Of a stretch of 64,000 nt of DNA, positions 22,109 to 34,573 are shown piece by piece. The position numbers and the translations under genes were made by a program. Each line of letters begins with the position of its first letter. The stretch's first letter is position 1. The notes under the pieces are model-generated. The model worked only from the letters and a program-made list of their open reading frames with translations. It did no database searches and was not told the DNA's origin. The stretch covers positions 40,261,719 through 40,325,718 of the forward strand of contig CP141141.1 of NCBI GenBank assembly GCA_035235625.1, read 5' to 3'. This DNA comes from Saururus chinensis. Its lineage: Eukaryota > Streptophyta > Magnoliopsida > Piperales > Saururaceae.

Positions 22109-23189
22109 GGGAGTTGTTGGGAAGTTTGTTTGTGTTTGGATCAGCAGTTTATGAAACCAGATTTTTAAAATTGTTCAAGGACATGAACCTTAGGACTAGG
22201 TAACAGTAACACCTCAGCCAATTTTCAAAAATTTCATAGGCCATTAGAATAATCATAGCAAGAATTTCATATTCGATTTGGGGGAGACTTCAAGCTGATT
22301 TCCTATTAGGTCAGGTTAGGGTTGGAGTAGCTGGACTGCTGAACAATAGGTTCCAATTTGCATTTGATTGCCATCATATATGGAGTGTTATGTGTGGTTA
22401 TGCACTTAGGTACTCTGAAACTCCATGTGCTTTGAGTATTTGCCGCAAACATTAACATCTAGACACAATATTTTCATTTTGAAGCACACCGAAATCTTGT
22501 ATGTGAAAATGTCCATATTTTAAGCGTACCATAGAGTATGTGTAGTTATTTAGTGTTTCCTTTTTATCTCCACGTTTCTTTTATCAAATATTAATTATTA
22601 CTTCCCTGATTATCTTTGACACTTCTTTTAACTCTATTTTAATAATTATCTTATATATTCTTTATGTCCTAAAATAATAGCACCATTTAGTTTTTTAAAA
22701 TGAATTAAACTTAGTTTACTTTGAAAAATCCAATGAAGCTATAAATATAAAATGGATGGAGTTTAAGGAAAAATTACTAATCCAGTCCCTCCTCTTCTTC
22801 CTCCTCCTTCTCCTATGGAGGGTAATACCAGGGAGGCGAGGGAAAATGGTTCATTTGAGCATGAAAGGAAATTAAAGATTTTTTATAAAAAAAATAGAAA
22901 AAGTCTGGGACTGGGCTCTACAAAGTGAAATTTGGGTTCCAAAAAGATTTATACCATTAAAAGCCCAAAATGCGGCTATTCATCCCCCCCAATACTTTAC
23001 ACACCCTATATTTTAATAATAAATTACTAAATACCCTCACCTCCACTATTCTTTTTAACTCTATTTTTTTTTCATTGCCCCATTCACAATCTTCCCCCTC
23101 CAGCGTGAGCTTTTCTATTTTCCTCGTAGCTTGTGGCTCCTCTTTCATGATTTTTTTCCTCTCCCCCTCGCCTTATTACTCATCTAGAA
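22109..23189. other. Intergenic spacer with a Stowaway-like relic
   Basis: No gene. About 22,657-22,768 reads 'TATGTCCTAAAATAATAGCA ... AAGCTATAAATATAAAATGG', a diverged Stowaway-type MITE. C-rich and T-rich tracts near 23,000-23,120 encode nothing recognisable. Confidence 0.45.
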
Positions 23190-23585
23190 AGCTTTTGGAT
23201 AGTTTATGGTGATCACCACCAAAATATACAAAATTTGACGAGAAACTAAGGTTTCTATCAAAATAGGATTTATTTGGCAGATGATATCCCGCGCCAAAAA
23301 ACCCCCATAAGTTTTTTAAACTTCTGGATGGTTTCTAATGGAGAGAGGTCACCACCATAATATGCAGACATTGACGAGGACTTTTGTTCGCTGTATAATG
23401 CAATTTTTTTTGTTGGGGAGTACCTCTCCCACGAAACTTCTAGGAGTTTTTTAAATTTTTTTTAAAAATTTGACGGGGGGTGGTCATCGCCACAATATGC
23501 AGAATTTGATGGGGACTTAAGGCTTCTGTCCAAATCAATTTTATTCAGCGGAGGGTACCACCTACCAAAAAATTTCCAAAAATTT
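23190..23585. repeat. Diverged tandem repeat, about 130-bp unit, three copies
   Basis: Three successive units contain 'GTGATCACCACCAAAATATA / GGTCACCACCATAATATGCA / GGTCATCGCCACAATATGCA', then 'TTGACGAG', and later 'GATATCCCGC / AGTACCTCTC / GGTACCACCT' followed by an AAAA(C/T)TTCC-type tract. Old and non-coding. Confidence 0.65.
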
Positions 23586-24529
23586 TAGGGTGTTGGGGTG
23601 GCATGAGTAAAATTATAGGGGGGTATAGTGGGTACTGAGTTGTTAAAAAATGCTAATTATTTTTTTGTGATGAGGGGCTTTAAGCATTTTTTAGGGAAAA
23701 AATAGACGCGTTCTTAAATTAGAAGACATTTTTTTGTGTATGCTTAAATAACTTGGACCCACACATCCCACACCAGCGGTGTTATTCCTCCTGTAGAAGT
23801 CCCACTGCAAAAACTATTGTATGCACCAGAGGTCCCACAAATCAAGTGCTATGGGGCATAGAGTGGGTTTGGCTGTGAGATTTTGGGAGTGGGGTTTAGC
23901 TTTTTTCCTTCCACATGGATTGCAACCAATTGAGCCTTTAAAATGCTCCAAGCGTTGGCTGTCAATGAGATGGACTCCGTCGCAAATAGTAAGAAACTGG
24001 TTAAACGTTTTTGCCCTTCGATTCAAACGCTAAATATGGGCTTCGATCTCTTTGGGCATTCCAATTGAACCATAAATGGGTCAACACATTGCTCAAATTG
24101 GGCCAAAAAGATGGACTTCTCTCGTCTGCATCAGATTGGCATAATTAATGGCCGGAAAATTAAGACGGATAAAGAGGGGCCGCAACGCTCAGCGTGAACG
24201 TTGCTGGATTTTGTGATGCTTGGGTGAAGGACGAACAAAGGCTGGCCTTTAAATGCTAGTAAAGAGAAGAGAGAGAACGGGATGCATGCCATTTAAGAAG
24301 TGAGTTATAAACTTGACCTTTTTTATGTTTAAAAAAGAAGAAGAAACTTGATCTTTATGGCCCTTGATTGCATGTGTCTCTTTATCTTCACACTGACCAA
24401 CATCAAAGCTGGGGCCGTAGCACTTCTAAAATGGCTGCATAGACTTTTGTTAGAGCAGAGGAGCTAAATGCAAAGAAAGCCAATACGAACCGGTTGTCCT
24501 TCTTGGCCATGAAGCTCGTGGCAATACGA
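23586..24529. other. Spacer
   Basis: Opposed 70-codon ORFs at 23,814-24,033 mirror each other on the two strands and are not believed. No domain, RNA or clear repeat found. Confidence 0.45.
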
Positions 24530-24752
24530 GAAGAGTTTTTCATGTTTCCTGTAACTATGAACCTAGTATAAAGAATATTTGAGGACCGTTCATATTTAAA
24601 ATTGATGGTGCACACATTAATACACGTTAACGTCTAAAACACTGACGTTAATGTACACTAGCATATGTGTATCTATATCACGGATAAACAACCTTCAGAG
24701 ATTCTTTATGCTCAGCTCATCATAATTAAGGAGCATATAAAAGAAACTCTTT
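24530..24752. mobile_element. Palindromic MITE, family A, copy 8
   Basis: Left 'GAAGAGTTTTTCATGTTTCC..ATGAACCTAGTATAAAG', right 'TTTATGCTCAGCTCATCATA..GGAGCATATAAAAGAAACTC'. Core 'TTAATACACGTTAACGTC' and 'GACGTTAATGTACACTAGCA' form an internal palindrome. The only copy outside the first 12 kb. Confidence 0.7.
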
Positions 24753-24795
24753 CGGTGGTAAAGGGGATGATAAAGAGTGTAACCTAATTTTATTA

Positions 24796-24895
24796 CTCCA
24801 TATGTCTCATATTAATAGTTTTATTTATTTTTTTAAAATAAATTAAAATAAATTTATTTTAATAAATTAAATAAAATTATTAATATAAAATAGTC
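24796..24895. mobile_element. Stowaway-like MITE relic
   Basis: 'TTACTCCATATGTCTCATATTAATAG' family start followed by inverted AT-rich arms (TTATTTATTTTTTTAAAATAA / TTATTTTAATAAATTAAATA) and 'ATTATTAATATAAAATAG'. Ends are approximate. Confidence 0.45.
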
Positions 24896-24934
24896 AAATA
24901 TGACCTTGATAATAGTATTAATGTAAGGATTTAG

Positions 24935-25118
24935 TTGATGTGAACCTCGGCTGCGTGAGCCCAGGCCCACCTGGCCATTGGATATAAATCCGACGTCCCA
25001 TGTAACTTAGGGGTAAAATGCCCCCTTAGTAGCGTGGGCCATTATATTTTAATCCGATGGCCAAGTGGGACTGGGCTCACGCAACCGTGCGTGAGCCCAA
25101 GCTCACCGGGACTCTTAA
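24935..25118. mobile_element. Fold-back MITE, family B, copy 1
   Basis: The left arm GTGAGCCCAGGCCCACCTGG..CCATTGGATATAAATC is mirrored by the right arm 'TTTTAATCCGATGGCCAAGT..GGGACTGGGCTCAC'. A terminal hairpin 'TCACGCAACCGTGCGTGAGC' follows. About 180 bp, non-coding. A second copy is at 45,838. Confidence 0.7.
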
Positions 25119-25135
25119 TGTAATATAATCAAGCA

Positions 25136-25282
25136 AAGCACCTTCCTACCTCTCAGCTGCTACTGACTCCGCCGTGGAAGATATTTTTGGTAAAGCTGCA
25201 AAAAACATAACAAGTTCAGACAATTCCTAAAAGAATAGCAATGAATATGAAAGCGCACATCTTTTCAACCTTTTCATCATGC
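25136..25282. repeat. Segment paralogous to 42,064-42,550 (uninterrupted copy)
   Basis: The order 'GCACCTTCCTACCTCTCAGC', 'TGACTCC', 'GGAAGATATTTTTGGTAAAGC', 'CATAACAAGTTCAGA', 'AATGAATATGAAA' and 'CTTTTCAACCTTTTCATCAT' is repeated near 42.07-42.55 kb, where extra DNA interrupts it. Here the site corresponding to the 42,145 MITE insertion is intact (AAGCTGCAAAAAACATAAC). Confidence 0.65.
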
Positions 25283-25919
25283 CATCTGCCACGCCCTATA
25301 TTTTAAAAAAATAAATTTTACTCATTTAGAGGTGTAAAGTTTAATATTTTTTATGATTATGAAGTTATAGCCAGTTTCTTTTTCCACTTGAATGAAAGAT
25401 CACTTTGCGTGCATTCCCAATCTACATTGAATTGCAATTGAATAATTATTAAAAATATAATCACATCATATATAAATAAAGTATGTTTCATTACCTTACA
25501 TCAACTATTTTGGAGAAAGGATTTATTACATAAAAAGATATCTAGTCAACATCATTATTGTTAAATGTTTATTATCAACGGCTCATAAAGATCCATGCTC
25601 CATAATCTAGCTACTAACTATCACCACCACCAAACAACAAAAAGAGAGGTGTGCAGTTGCATACAATAGAATATATACATTCCCTTTAATCATAGATAAG
25701 CACCACACAAAAAATAATTATAAAATAATTATTTTTTATATGTAAGATCACTTAAGAATCATTGTAATTCAGCTCTTATCAACTTAAACATTCCATTCAA
25801 ATATCAAAACTTATTCATCTTCTTTAGAGATTCTCTGCTGAATACCAAGGCAGTGCACTACATAATTTCGTGTTGCATCGAGAGGATAAATAATTTGGTC
25901 TATGAGAAAAGTCATTGAC
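25283..25919. other. AT-rich spacer
   Basis: No gene or recognisable element. Confidence 0.45.
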
Positions 25920-25927
25920 ATTAGGGT

Positions 25928-27669
25928 TAGGGATGCTAATGGAACGATACAATTACGGTTAACCTATTCTATAATCATAATTATTTTTAAAATTTTTATC
26001 TATAATCATTTCATTAAGTAAACAATATAAGTACTTTAATGACCGTTCATTCTATTAATAATCAGTAAGTTAATTGGATAATTATTATCTATTATATTTT
26101 TATAAATATACTCAAAAAGGAAAAAAATAAATATTTTTTTATTCACTTAATCAAATATTACTAAGATAAAAAATTAACATTATTACTAGTGTTATTTATA
26201 GTTGTTGCAAATAAATTGTAAGGATTAAACATGAAAAGTAAATGAACACACATATTAAGTATATACCTAATAAAATTACTTATTTTCTAATAATTCTTTC
26301 CTATCATATGAGTCTAACTCCAAAACATCTATCCACTGTTCATTTTAGAAGAATCTGAAATGTGAGAAGAATGATAATTCCCTTATCACAACCAGCTGTC
26401 TTCAAAGGTGTCTTACACGCAAGAATGAGATAACATGCAACAATGCACATCATTTATTAGTGTCTCTTTGAAGCATTATTTTAAAACCAGCCTAGATCCT
26501 AACCCAAATTAGTGTTTGGGCTGGGTCAACCAGGGTTGACTAAATGATGACATCATCACCTAAAAAAATTTAAAAGAGTCCTCCCATATTTTACAAAAAA
26601 AATTTACTTAAACCTTTTCAAAATTTTACTTAAACCTATTTGGTCATTTAAAGCTTGTTAATTCCAACCTATTTCAATAAGTAAGTCATCATTTCAAATT
26701 TTTTAATTTCATATACAAACATGATGTATAACATAATCATGATTCCAACCAACCTATACCAAATTTAAAAATAAACCACCTACACCATTCATTCAAAGTT
26801 AAGCCAACATAAACTCAAACTAAGCTAGTTCAAGATAGGCCAAATACGAGTTTGGTTCTAGTAGCCCAAGTTTGAGTTTTAATTTGAGCTAACTTGAGTC
26901 TAGCCTTGAGCAGAATAGAGCTGGCTCAACAATCCTATTCCAAACCCACTAATCATTTTCTTACACAAACAAACACTCCATAAGTTTAATTATCAAAAAC
27001 AAAAAAAACACTAATGTGTTTGAGTAATCAAAACAGAACCTAAACTAACATGAGAGTTACAAAAATATTTTGTACAAAGTATCTGTGTAGCTAGTTAAAG
27101 TTCTAGCACATATGGTTAAAGATGAACCTTGACTTAATGAGACCATAGAAATTAAACAAAACAACCAAATAGGAAATATCGAAGCAAAATGAGTTTAGAG
27201 AATATAAAATATAAATTATAAATGGATATTTTTTTTATAAAAAAATGAAGTTAACTATGAAATGCTAGACAAAGCAAATCATCTTCTAAGTAGGAGCTTG
27301 TAACAATTATAATGAATGATTGTAAGTAGTTAAATTAATTCAATAAAAGTTTGGGATTTGAATGATATCTTTCGTTGAGTAAATCATAGTAGTGAACCAG
27401 GGCATGAAAATTATTATAAAAAACCATAAATCAATCTCTTTTAAAACTAAACCACTTAAGACTAATGGGCATAATATATGTATAATTTTTAAATATGATA
27501 AATGGGTAACAGATAAACGAGTATGAAAGAACTTTATCAATTATTTTCCATTTAGATAATGATTTGATAAAATTATTCTTTTATTTACCTATCAAATAAA
27601 TTTAAATATATTATTTAACTTCTTAATAGTACAGTACAGACGGTATAATGGGTATCATTGGTAGCCCTA
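25928..27669. mobile_element. Non-autonomous hAT-type element
   Basis: The left end TAGGGATGCTAATGGAACGA and right end 'GGGTATCATTGGTAGCCCTA' are imperfect inverted repeats of about 28 bp. The flanks carry a perfect 8-bp direct repeat ATTAGGGT (25,920-25,927 and 27,670-27,677). The interior is about 1.74 kb, AT-rich, with no transposase frame. Near 26,476 it contains a block (ATTTTAAAACCAGCCTAG) resembling the terminus of the 2,669-3,517 element, maybe a nested fragment. Confidence 0.82.
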
Positions 27670-27677
27670 ATTAGGGT

Positions 27678-29166
27678 AGGATAGTGCAAGTTGAAGGTTC
27701 GTGGGTTGTACCCGTTACATGTGGCAATGGTCTAATACATGAAAGTGGGAGTCTTTATTCATTATTTGTTTATCGTAACTCTAGAGTACGCGTAACTAGA
27801 CTCTATATTCTGGGTGCCAAGCACACTAAGATGTAAGACAATTTAGATAATTTTAATATCCAAACTTTGACTAAGGTTTTATCTTAAAATGATACCCACC
27901 ATCTTGAAAGTTCTTATTGTAAATCATTCATAAAAAACAATATTCTTATCGTAAGAGCTTTATTCATATGGTAAAGTTATATTTAATTCTATTTCTGAAT
28001 TTGACAGATAATAAATTAAGTTATATGTTTTAAATCTTTTAATATCAATGCTTTGAATCTTTTGAACGGAAATTAAGAAAACCTATAACAAATCTTTCGT
28101 AGTCATCAATGAGGGACATTGACATAGTCTCCAATCATTCATAATAAACTTTATGTAATATAATAACCTTGACTAATTTAGGTTTAAATTAGTTGACATT
28201 AATGTTCTTAAGGCAATTATTGAAACTTTCTATTTTATTTATTTATTTAGTATATTTATAATTCACTTGATCACTATTGTCTTTTTGTCTAATCTTTTAT
28301 TTTCTTTTTACTAGATTGGGTGACCTAGTTTTGTTATACGTTCATTTCTTCTTAATGACCTAGTTTTCAAAACATTTCTTTAATTCTCAATGGGTTTTAG
28401 CCCAGATCTCTATTCTAGTGGTCCATAAACCAATGAAGTGTAGCATCTCCTATTGGATTGGGCTTATGCATAGTTTCTAAATTCGTTTTGTTTTTTTATT
28501 TGGGCCTTGTTTCATTATGGGATTGTATTTTCTTTTGTTTTTATTTCCTAATAACCTCCATGGCTTAAAACCAAAACGCGCCTCTGCATTCACTTCTGAT
28601 TTCACCTAATGGGCCGGGCCTAATGTTTTATGCACATGATCTTTTATTTTTTCTTGAAGCTCCCCTACTTGCTACTCTTTTAATGAGGTTCGGTTCTCTA
28701 CTCTGAACTTTCACTGAATGAGCCTAGTTCACTTGTGTTAACCTCATGATCCAGAGGCTATTTCTAATGTTCTTTTGTTTCCTTTGTGTTCTTTCTTTTT
28801 GGGTCATAGGATCCATTTTTTTTTCTTTTTCTTTTGGATGTCCAACTTTTTACATGTGTACATGTTTTTTATAAATCACCAAAAGGGGTATCTTCCCCAG
28901 TAGATCAAAAGACTTGAAATAGAAGTTTCAAGTTCTCATCATATGAGGAGTTGTAGTTAGCCAATGAATCCTGAAAAACACAATGGAGTTCTTCCACACA
29001 TTTTTTCCCAACAGATTAACAAAATCCAAAATAAGATATACATGTTGGTGTTTAAATGTACCGATATTATCATATAAATGTGGTTATTCAGACCCTAAAA
29101 TTTTCTTGTATCCTTTGTTATTTAGGCACCTTACGTTGAATTTACTCACCATTTTTTACCTTCCTC
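27678..29166. other. Spacer
   Basis: T-rich stretches and no coding signal. The short ORF at 28,983-29,315 (+) runs into the tandem repeat and is not believed. Confidence 0.45.
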
Positions 29167-29500
29167 AAAGTTACTATCTACATTTTGGTGGGCGTGGTGG
29201 GGTTCCCCCTACCAAAACCAAGACAATAATTTCAAAATTAAAGTCTGCGTGTTGGTGGGGTTGCCAACCATTGCACAAGCAGATGGGAAATCTAAGTTCT
29301 CGTCGAGTGCTTTAATATTGAGAGGGGTACCTCCCTGCCAAAACCCAGACAATTACTATTCAAAGTTACTATCTGTGTTTGCGGCGGGGGGGGGGGGGGG
29401 GGTATTGCACAAATAAACAGAAAATCCAAATCCTTGTCAAGTGCTTTAATATCTGGTACGGGTACCCCCGCTAAAACCCACATAGTAAACTCTTCAAAGT
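29167..29500. repeat. Tandem repeat, about 194-bp period, with a poly-G tract
   Basis: 'CAAAGTTACTATCT' recurs at about 29,167 and 29,361, followed each time by a GGTGG/GGCGGG-rich tract, 'TTGCACAA', 'CAAGTGCTTTAATAT' (also 'CGAGTGCTTTAATAT') and 'GGGGTACC / GGGTACCCCCGCTAAAACCC'. The second unit holds 17 consecutive G (29,386-29,402). Confidence 0.65.
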
Positions 29501-30205
29501 TATTGGTACAATCAGACTCGTTGCCACAACTACAGTACTCGTCGAAGCTACTGCCATATGCTATAAGAGGGATGGAGGAAAGGAGGAAGATGGAGGGTCG
29601 CCAAAGCTACAGTATTCACAAGAGCTTGTTGGAGCTACAATGTTAGTCGGCGGCTTTGATTTTGGCCTACAGAGAATGGGGAAGACAAGTGAATAATTTT
29701 TAGGTTAAGTCATGGGGGAAGGAAGAGTAAGTCAATGGGGGTTAGGTGTGGTATTGAAGTAAAAAAAAATTACTATTTTTTTGCTTTTGCTTACGGGACA
29801 TAGAAAAAATCGGGGTCTAAATATCCCCGTTTGTTAAACTTAATAAATTTTTTAACATACCATCCATTATGATAATTGAAAATCACATGTACATACCAAT
29901 AACTCAATAAATCCAAAGCATGGCTAAACTATAAGAACTAATTTACAAGATTCCTAATTTAGATTAGCAGAAAATGTCTCTCTACCTCAATGCGAGGAAA
30001 AGTTTGATGTAGATCTTCTGAGCTAAAGCTCTGGCTAGTTATTTTCTATTAATAAGGGGCTTTAACTCTTAATGTGGGAAGTTAAGGAGATGAGTTTAAT
30101 TTGACATTAAACGGGAAGTTAGAATAGGGCAAAAGACAAGTGAGCAAAGGACTCGTTGAGTTCCTAGAGTCAAAAGTGGAAACTAAAAATTATGAAATAT
30201 TATAG
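29501..30205. other. Spacer, right part probably 5' LTR of the following copia fossil
   Basis: No gene. The last few hundred bases directly precede a tRNA-Met-type primer binding site and so are likely LTR, but the LTR start could not be placed. Confidence 0.35.
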
Positions 30206-31780
30206 TATCAGAGCCACAAAAGATCACCATCGGCACCTTTTAATTTCCTTCCTATGGCCACTCCCTCTCTCCCTCTCTCATTCTTCTTTCTTTTGCTCCT
30301 CGTTTACTTGGTTTCTTAATTTGTCCTTCTTGCCCTCCCTTTTCTTTTTCATTGTTCCCATGACTACCACCATTAATCCAACATCAAATATATGATTTCC
30401 AACCTTATCTCCCTTATTCCCATCAAGATTGACTCAAACAACTTCCTATATTTGGTGAGCCTGGTTCAAAATTGTGCTACAAAATCATAACCTCTTTGGT
30501 TATATTAATGGTTCCATCCCTTGTCCTTCTCTAGAAACTCTTGATGAATCTGCACAGTTGGTCCTAAATTGTTCATTTGAATAATGGACAATCATTAACA
30601 CATACACAATTACCTATATCACTACTACTCTCTCTCCTAAGCTCCTTTCGTATGTGTTAGATTTATCTACTCTAATAGAGATATGACTTTCTCTTGAGAC
30701 TTGATTCACCTCCCTCCCCAAGTTTCATATTTATACTCTTCAACTTTAGCCTAAAAGACACACCCTCAACAACGTACCTCCATGACCATCTACCTTGGAA
30801 AACCTTAAGAGCACACAAATTAGTTAGCTGCTACAACTTTTCCCATTCATGATGATGGTATTTTCCTCCATACTCTAAATGGTATCCCCTCATCATACAA
30901 TGCCTTCAATACTTTTATTGGAACTAGTGCCTTCCTCCATCTTCATACATAAACTCTAGACCTTGCTCATGGCCGAGGAAGCATCTATGAATATCTTTGC
31001 TTCTGAAGATTCTTTGTATGTTTTTGCTATGTTTACTAAAACTCCACCAAATCCTCCTCCATCTTTTCAATTTTGTGTTTCATACAATCCTGCATTCACT
31101 AATAGCCTTAGCTATTTTAGAGGTCATGTCCCTTCCAACAGAGGTCATGGTGGCTATCAATACTCTGCATAACTTCTCCCCATGTCATATTTGTGGCCTC
31201 ATAGATCATTATGCCTATTGTTGCAATAATCATTACAATCTAGCTTATAATGACTCTGCACCAAAGGCCACCTACAATGTTACTTCCTTTGCCACCTACA
31301 ATGTTACTTCCTTTGCTTCCAATTATCACTATTGAATTCTTGATAGGGGTGACTGATCATATTGTAGTGGACATGTCTTAGCTCTCAGTTTAGTCTCCTT
31401 ATTCAGTTGTCAATCAAGTCTATATCACTTGTGGTCATACCCTTCCAATTTAGTAAATAGGTAGTACTTCTCTCTTCCTTTATCTTCTACTTTACCCTGT
31501 CTTTCTCTTAAAAACATTCTTCATGTTTCTTTTATTTTCATAAACTTAATTTCAATTCAAAGGCTTGCTTCTGATAATGTTTGTTCAATCATCTTTACTG
31601 CCTCTGGTGTGATTATTCAGGACAAGAAGTTCCAGAGGAACATTTAACACGAAGTTAGTAATCCCAGTCTTTATACAATTCATTCTTTGCAATCATCTAT
31701 TTCAACATCTCCAACACTGTACATCTGGTGATCTCCCAACCATCTTCAATTTGACATAAAAAACTTAGGCTTGTAAGATA
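30206..31780 (+). mobile_element. Broken Ty1/copia fossil, 5' part (PBS, gag, start of pol)
   Basis: 'TAGTATCAGAGCC' at about 30,206 matches the initiator-Met primer binding site used by plant copia elements. Downstream there is gag-like sequence of the UBN2 type (about 30,360-30,900), a CCHC zinc knuckle (about 31,175-31,230) and then protease-like sequence near 31,335. The reading is heavily interrupted, so the copy is old. The 3' part and second LTR were not found in order. Confidence 0.65.
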
Positions 31781-33406
31781 TGCAAATTTTAAAATTTTGT
31801 TTGCCTTTATTTTCTTGATGCTTTGGGGGTAATTTTAGATTTTTTTTAAATTAATTTGATTTTTAGTGGAGGAATTGGGTGGTCCTAGCCTATTAGGGGG
31901 TATGCCTGACGTGAGGCGAACTGGTTCACCTAACCATGAGGCGGGTGCCCTCTTAAAGCGCATTAGTGCTTAACATAAACCATGAATTTACTACAAATTT
32001 GATAAGATTTCACCAAATTTCCTTTGAGGGGTGGGCCTCACTTTGAGGCTCGCGACCTTCTCATTGTCGCCTGACAATTCCTTGGTCACTGCCTTTCATT
32101 GGCCATCAAGTGGGCTCAAGTTTAGTTATGTTTGTTTTAGCAAAATTGTAGAAAAGAATTCTATTGGCTCATGAGTGGGTCCATAGAGTCCAACGTGCCC
32201 AAAACTCTTTACCCTTTTCTCTTATGTTTGTATTGCTAAAATTTTCTCCAAAGGCTTGCCCTAGCCATCTTCCAAGGTGAGTTCATTAACTATTCTTAAA
32301 AAAAAACATTTTTTATTAATTCAAAGGACTATTTTTTCATATTCTCATATTTCATGCCTTTCCCACAAAAAATTCTAAAAATACTTCTAATTAATTCAAT
32401 TTATAGAACCTTAGATTGTTGTTTCTAATTCAATACCCTAAGATTGATGTTTTAAACGTCATTAAATACAAGGAATACATGATTTGCTTTGCTAAGTATA
32501 ATTTGAGTCTCAATTGACAGAAGAGTTGTGGTTTAGGGATTCCTTGATTCAAAAGAGGAGTGAAATTGTTTTGTTGTTGCTTAAAGGTAAGTTGTTTTGC
32601 TTGTTGAAGGATTAATTGCATTAGTACTTGGATTATGCTTGTTAATCATGTTTTGATAGTTAATGAGTAATTAGGTTAATCTTCCTTTTATGCAAGTTTT
32701 GATGTTGTTTTTGTGAGTTTTTGCACAAGTTTTCTAGGGTTATTCATATCTAAGGATTTGACATCATTTACATAAATATCTATGGAGTTTTGGTCATTAA
32801 TAATAATTATTATGTGTTAGAAACCATAGTTTTCAAAACTCCACTCTTGATAATCGAGAAAGTGTATAGATAGATCGCCAGGGTTATTTTTGTTTTTTGT
32901 TTGATTGATCGATCGACCACCCTGCTGTGCTGATTGATTGGTAATGTTAATATCATTTTTCATTTGATTGACTGATCGACTACTTTAGGGTGTCAATTAG
33001 TTGGTAATGATACTGTCGCTTTTTATTTAACTGACTGATCGACCGCCCAAGGTGCCGATTGATTAGTAATGTTATTGTTTCTATTTGGTTGACCAATCGA
33101 TCTCCAAAGGGCGCCTATCAATATGTAATATAGTTTTGACTAGTATGTCTTTGTTTACACCAGATTTAATTTTATGGATTAACATGTCATTTTCATTTAG
33201 TTAGCATAATATTATTATTATATAGAAGAATTACATATGCCTATATGCATATACATTATTCACCCATGAACTTATTCTACATGCATCATGATTTGGCCTT
33301 GTTGAATTCCAATTTCAAACCATGTCTACCGAGATTAGTCGTGGTTCTCAAAGTTTTAAATAATTTAAAGTATTGACAAATTTTGTCTTTACAGACACAT
33401 TGATTT
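31781..33406. other. Spacer between retroelement fossils
   Basis: AT-rich. The part 31,900-32,090 is slightly GC-richer ('GGGTATGCCTGACGTGAGGC') and unrecognised. It includes the 65-bp repeat listed separately. Confidence 0.4.
32868..33132. repeat. Diverged tandem repeat, about 65-bp unit, four copies
   Basis: Units share 'TTTGATTGA(T/C)(C/T)GATCGACC', 'GGTGCCGATTGATTGGTAAT' and a T-rich run. Best copies begin near 32,910, 32,965 and 33,030. Confidence 0.6.
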
Positions 33407-33655
33407 TGTTATGACCCAACTTTTAGATAAACTTGAAAGTCTGAATTTCGTCAATTCGTAATAAAAGAAATAGCCAAGATCAACCGTGTACGAACGAGTA
33501 AATTTATGAAAAAAAATTATAAATACAAAATTCAAAAATTTACATAATAAGGCTTAACGTGCCTAAAAAAAGCACAATGTACATAATTTGAACATAACAA
33601 AAGGACTTAATACAATTTCCAAATGCACCAATCCTGAATTCCTATAGGCTTTCTG
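33407..33655 (+). mobile_element. Fragment resembling the start of the TGTCACG-type LTR family
   Basis: Begins TGTTATGACCCAACTTTTAG, close to the start of the elements at 34,458 and 34,574, then decays into AT-rich sequence and abuts copia pol sequence. Truncated fossil. Confidence 0.4.
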
Positions 33656-34573
33656 GATTAAAATCCATTACTAAGAAGTTGTTAAACATTCGTTTGACAT
33701 GAAAGACCTAGGTGTTGTAGATGTAATACTAGGGATAGAAATTACTAGAGATATGATAAATACATTGTATCTCAATCTCATTACATTGAGAAAATACTTG
33801 AAAATGTAACAATGGTGATGGTCCTCTAACAAGAACACCTATAGATGTGAATTTGCATCTAACTAAATACAATTGAAGGTGAGGGCATGTCTCATTTGGA
33901 GTATTCTTAAATAATAGACAATCTCAATTATATTATGAATTTTAGAACATCGGTCATAGCCTACATGGTGAATAAATTGGCTAGATACATAAGTAACTTA
34001 GGGAGAGACAACTAGAAGATATTAGTTATGGTACTTAGATATCTAAGATACACCTTAAACTATAGACTATACTATATATGCTCAATATCTAATTGTACTT
34101 GAGGAATATAGTGATGCAAGCTGGATACTTCATACAAAAGAGCCCATGGTTATCCAACCAACTTTCATTCATGTGGAGATATTGTTAGATAATGGACTTA
34201 GGTTATATTGTGGCCTACTTTAGTTGAACCATTTACTTGTAATATAGGAATGTGAGGTTTTGACCCAAGCTTATTTCAGTGTGAATGAGAAGTTTCACCA
34301 CGTGAAGATTGGATGATTAAGTGGATAGTCCCACATCTAAAGTGAGAACGTACTTGGATGGGTATATGAGAGCCAAGCTTGTCCTTATGAGATAGGCACT
34401 TGTGCCACCCCATTTTTGTAGGGGGGAGACATCTTCAGCCTATGACCTTTGTGAACTTGTCACGACCCGGATTTTTAAAAGTATTTTTTAATAGCACGAA
34501 CGGTAAGTAGCGATAAATTTTTTTCTTTCTTAAATACAAAACAAACCATTCGATTAAATATCCAGGTCATGAT

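Noticed and set aside
23814-24033. Mirror-image 70-codon ORFs on both strands
   Set aside because: Both are open by chance over the same 220 bp and neither shows family features.
27690-27720. 'AGGTTCGTGGGTTGTACCC' resembling a SINE or tRNA B-box
   Set aside because: It is plain flanking DNA next to the hAT target site, with no A-box or poly(A) tail.
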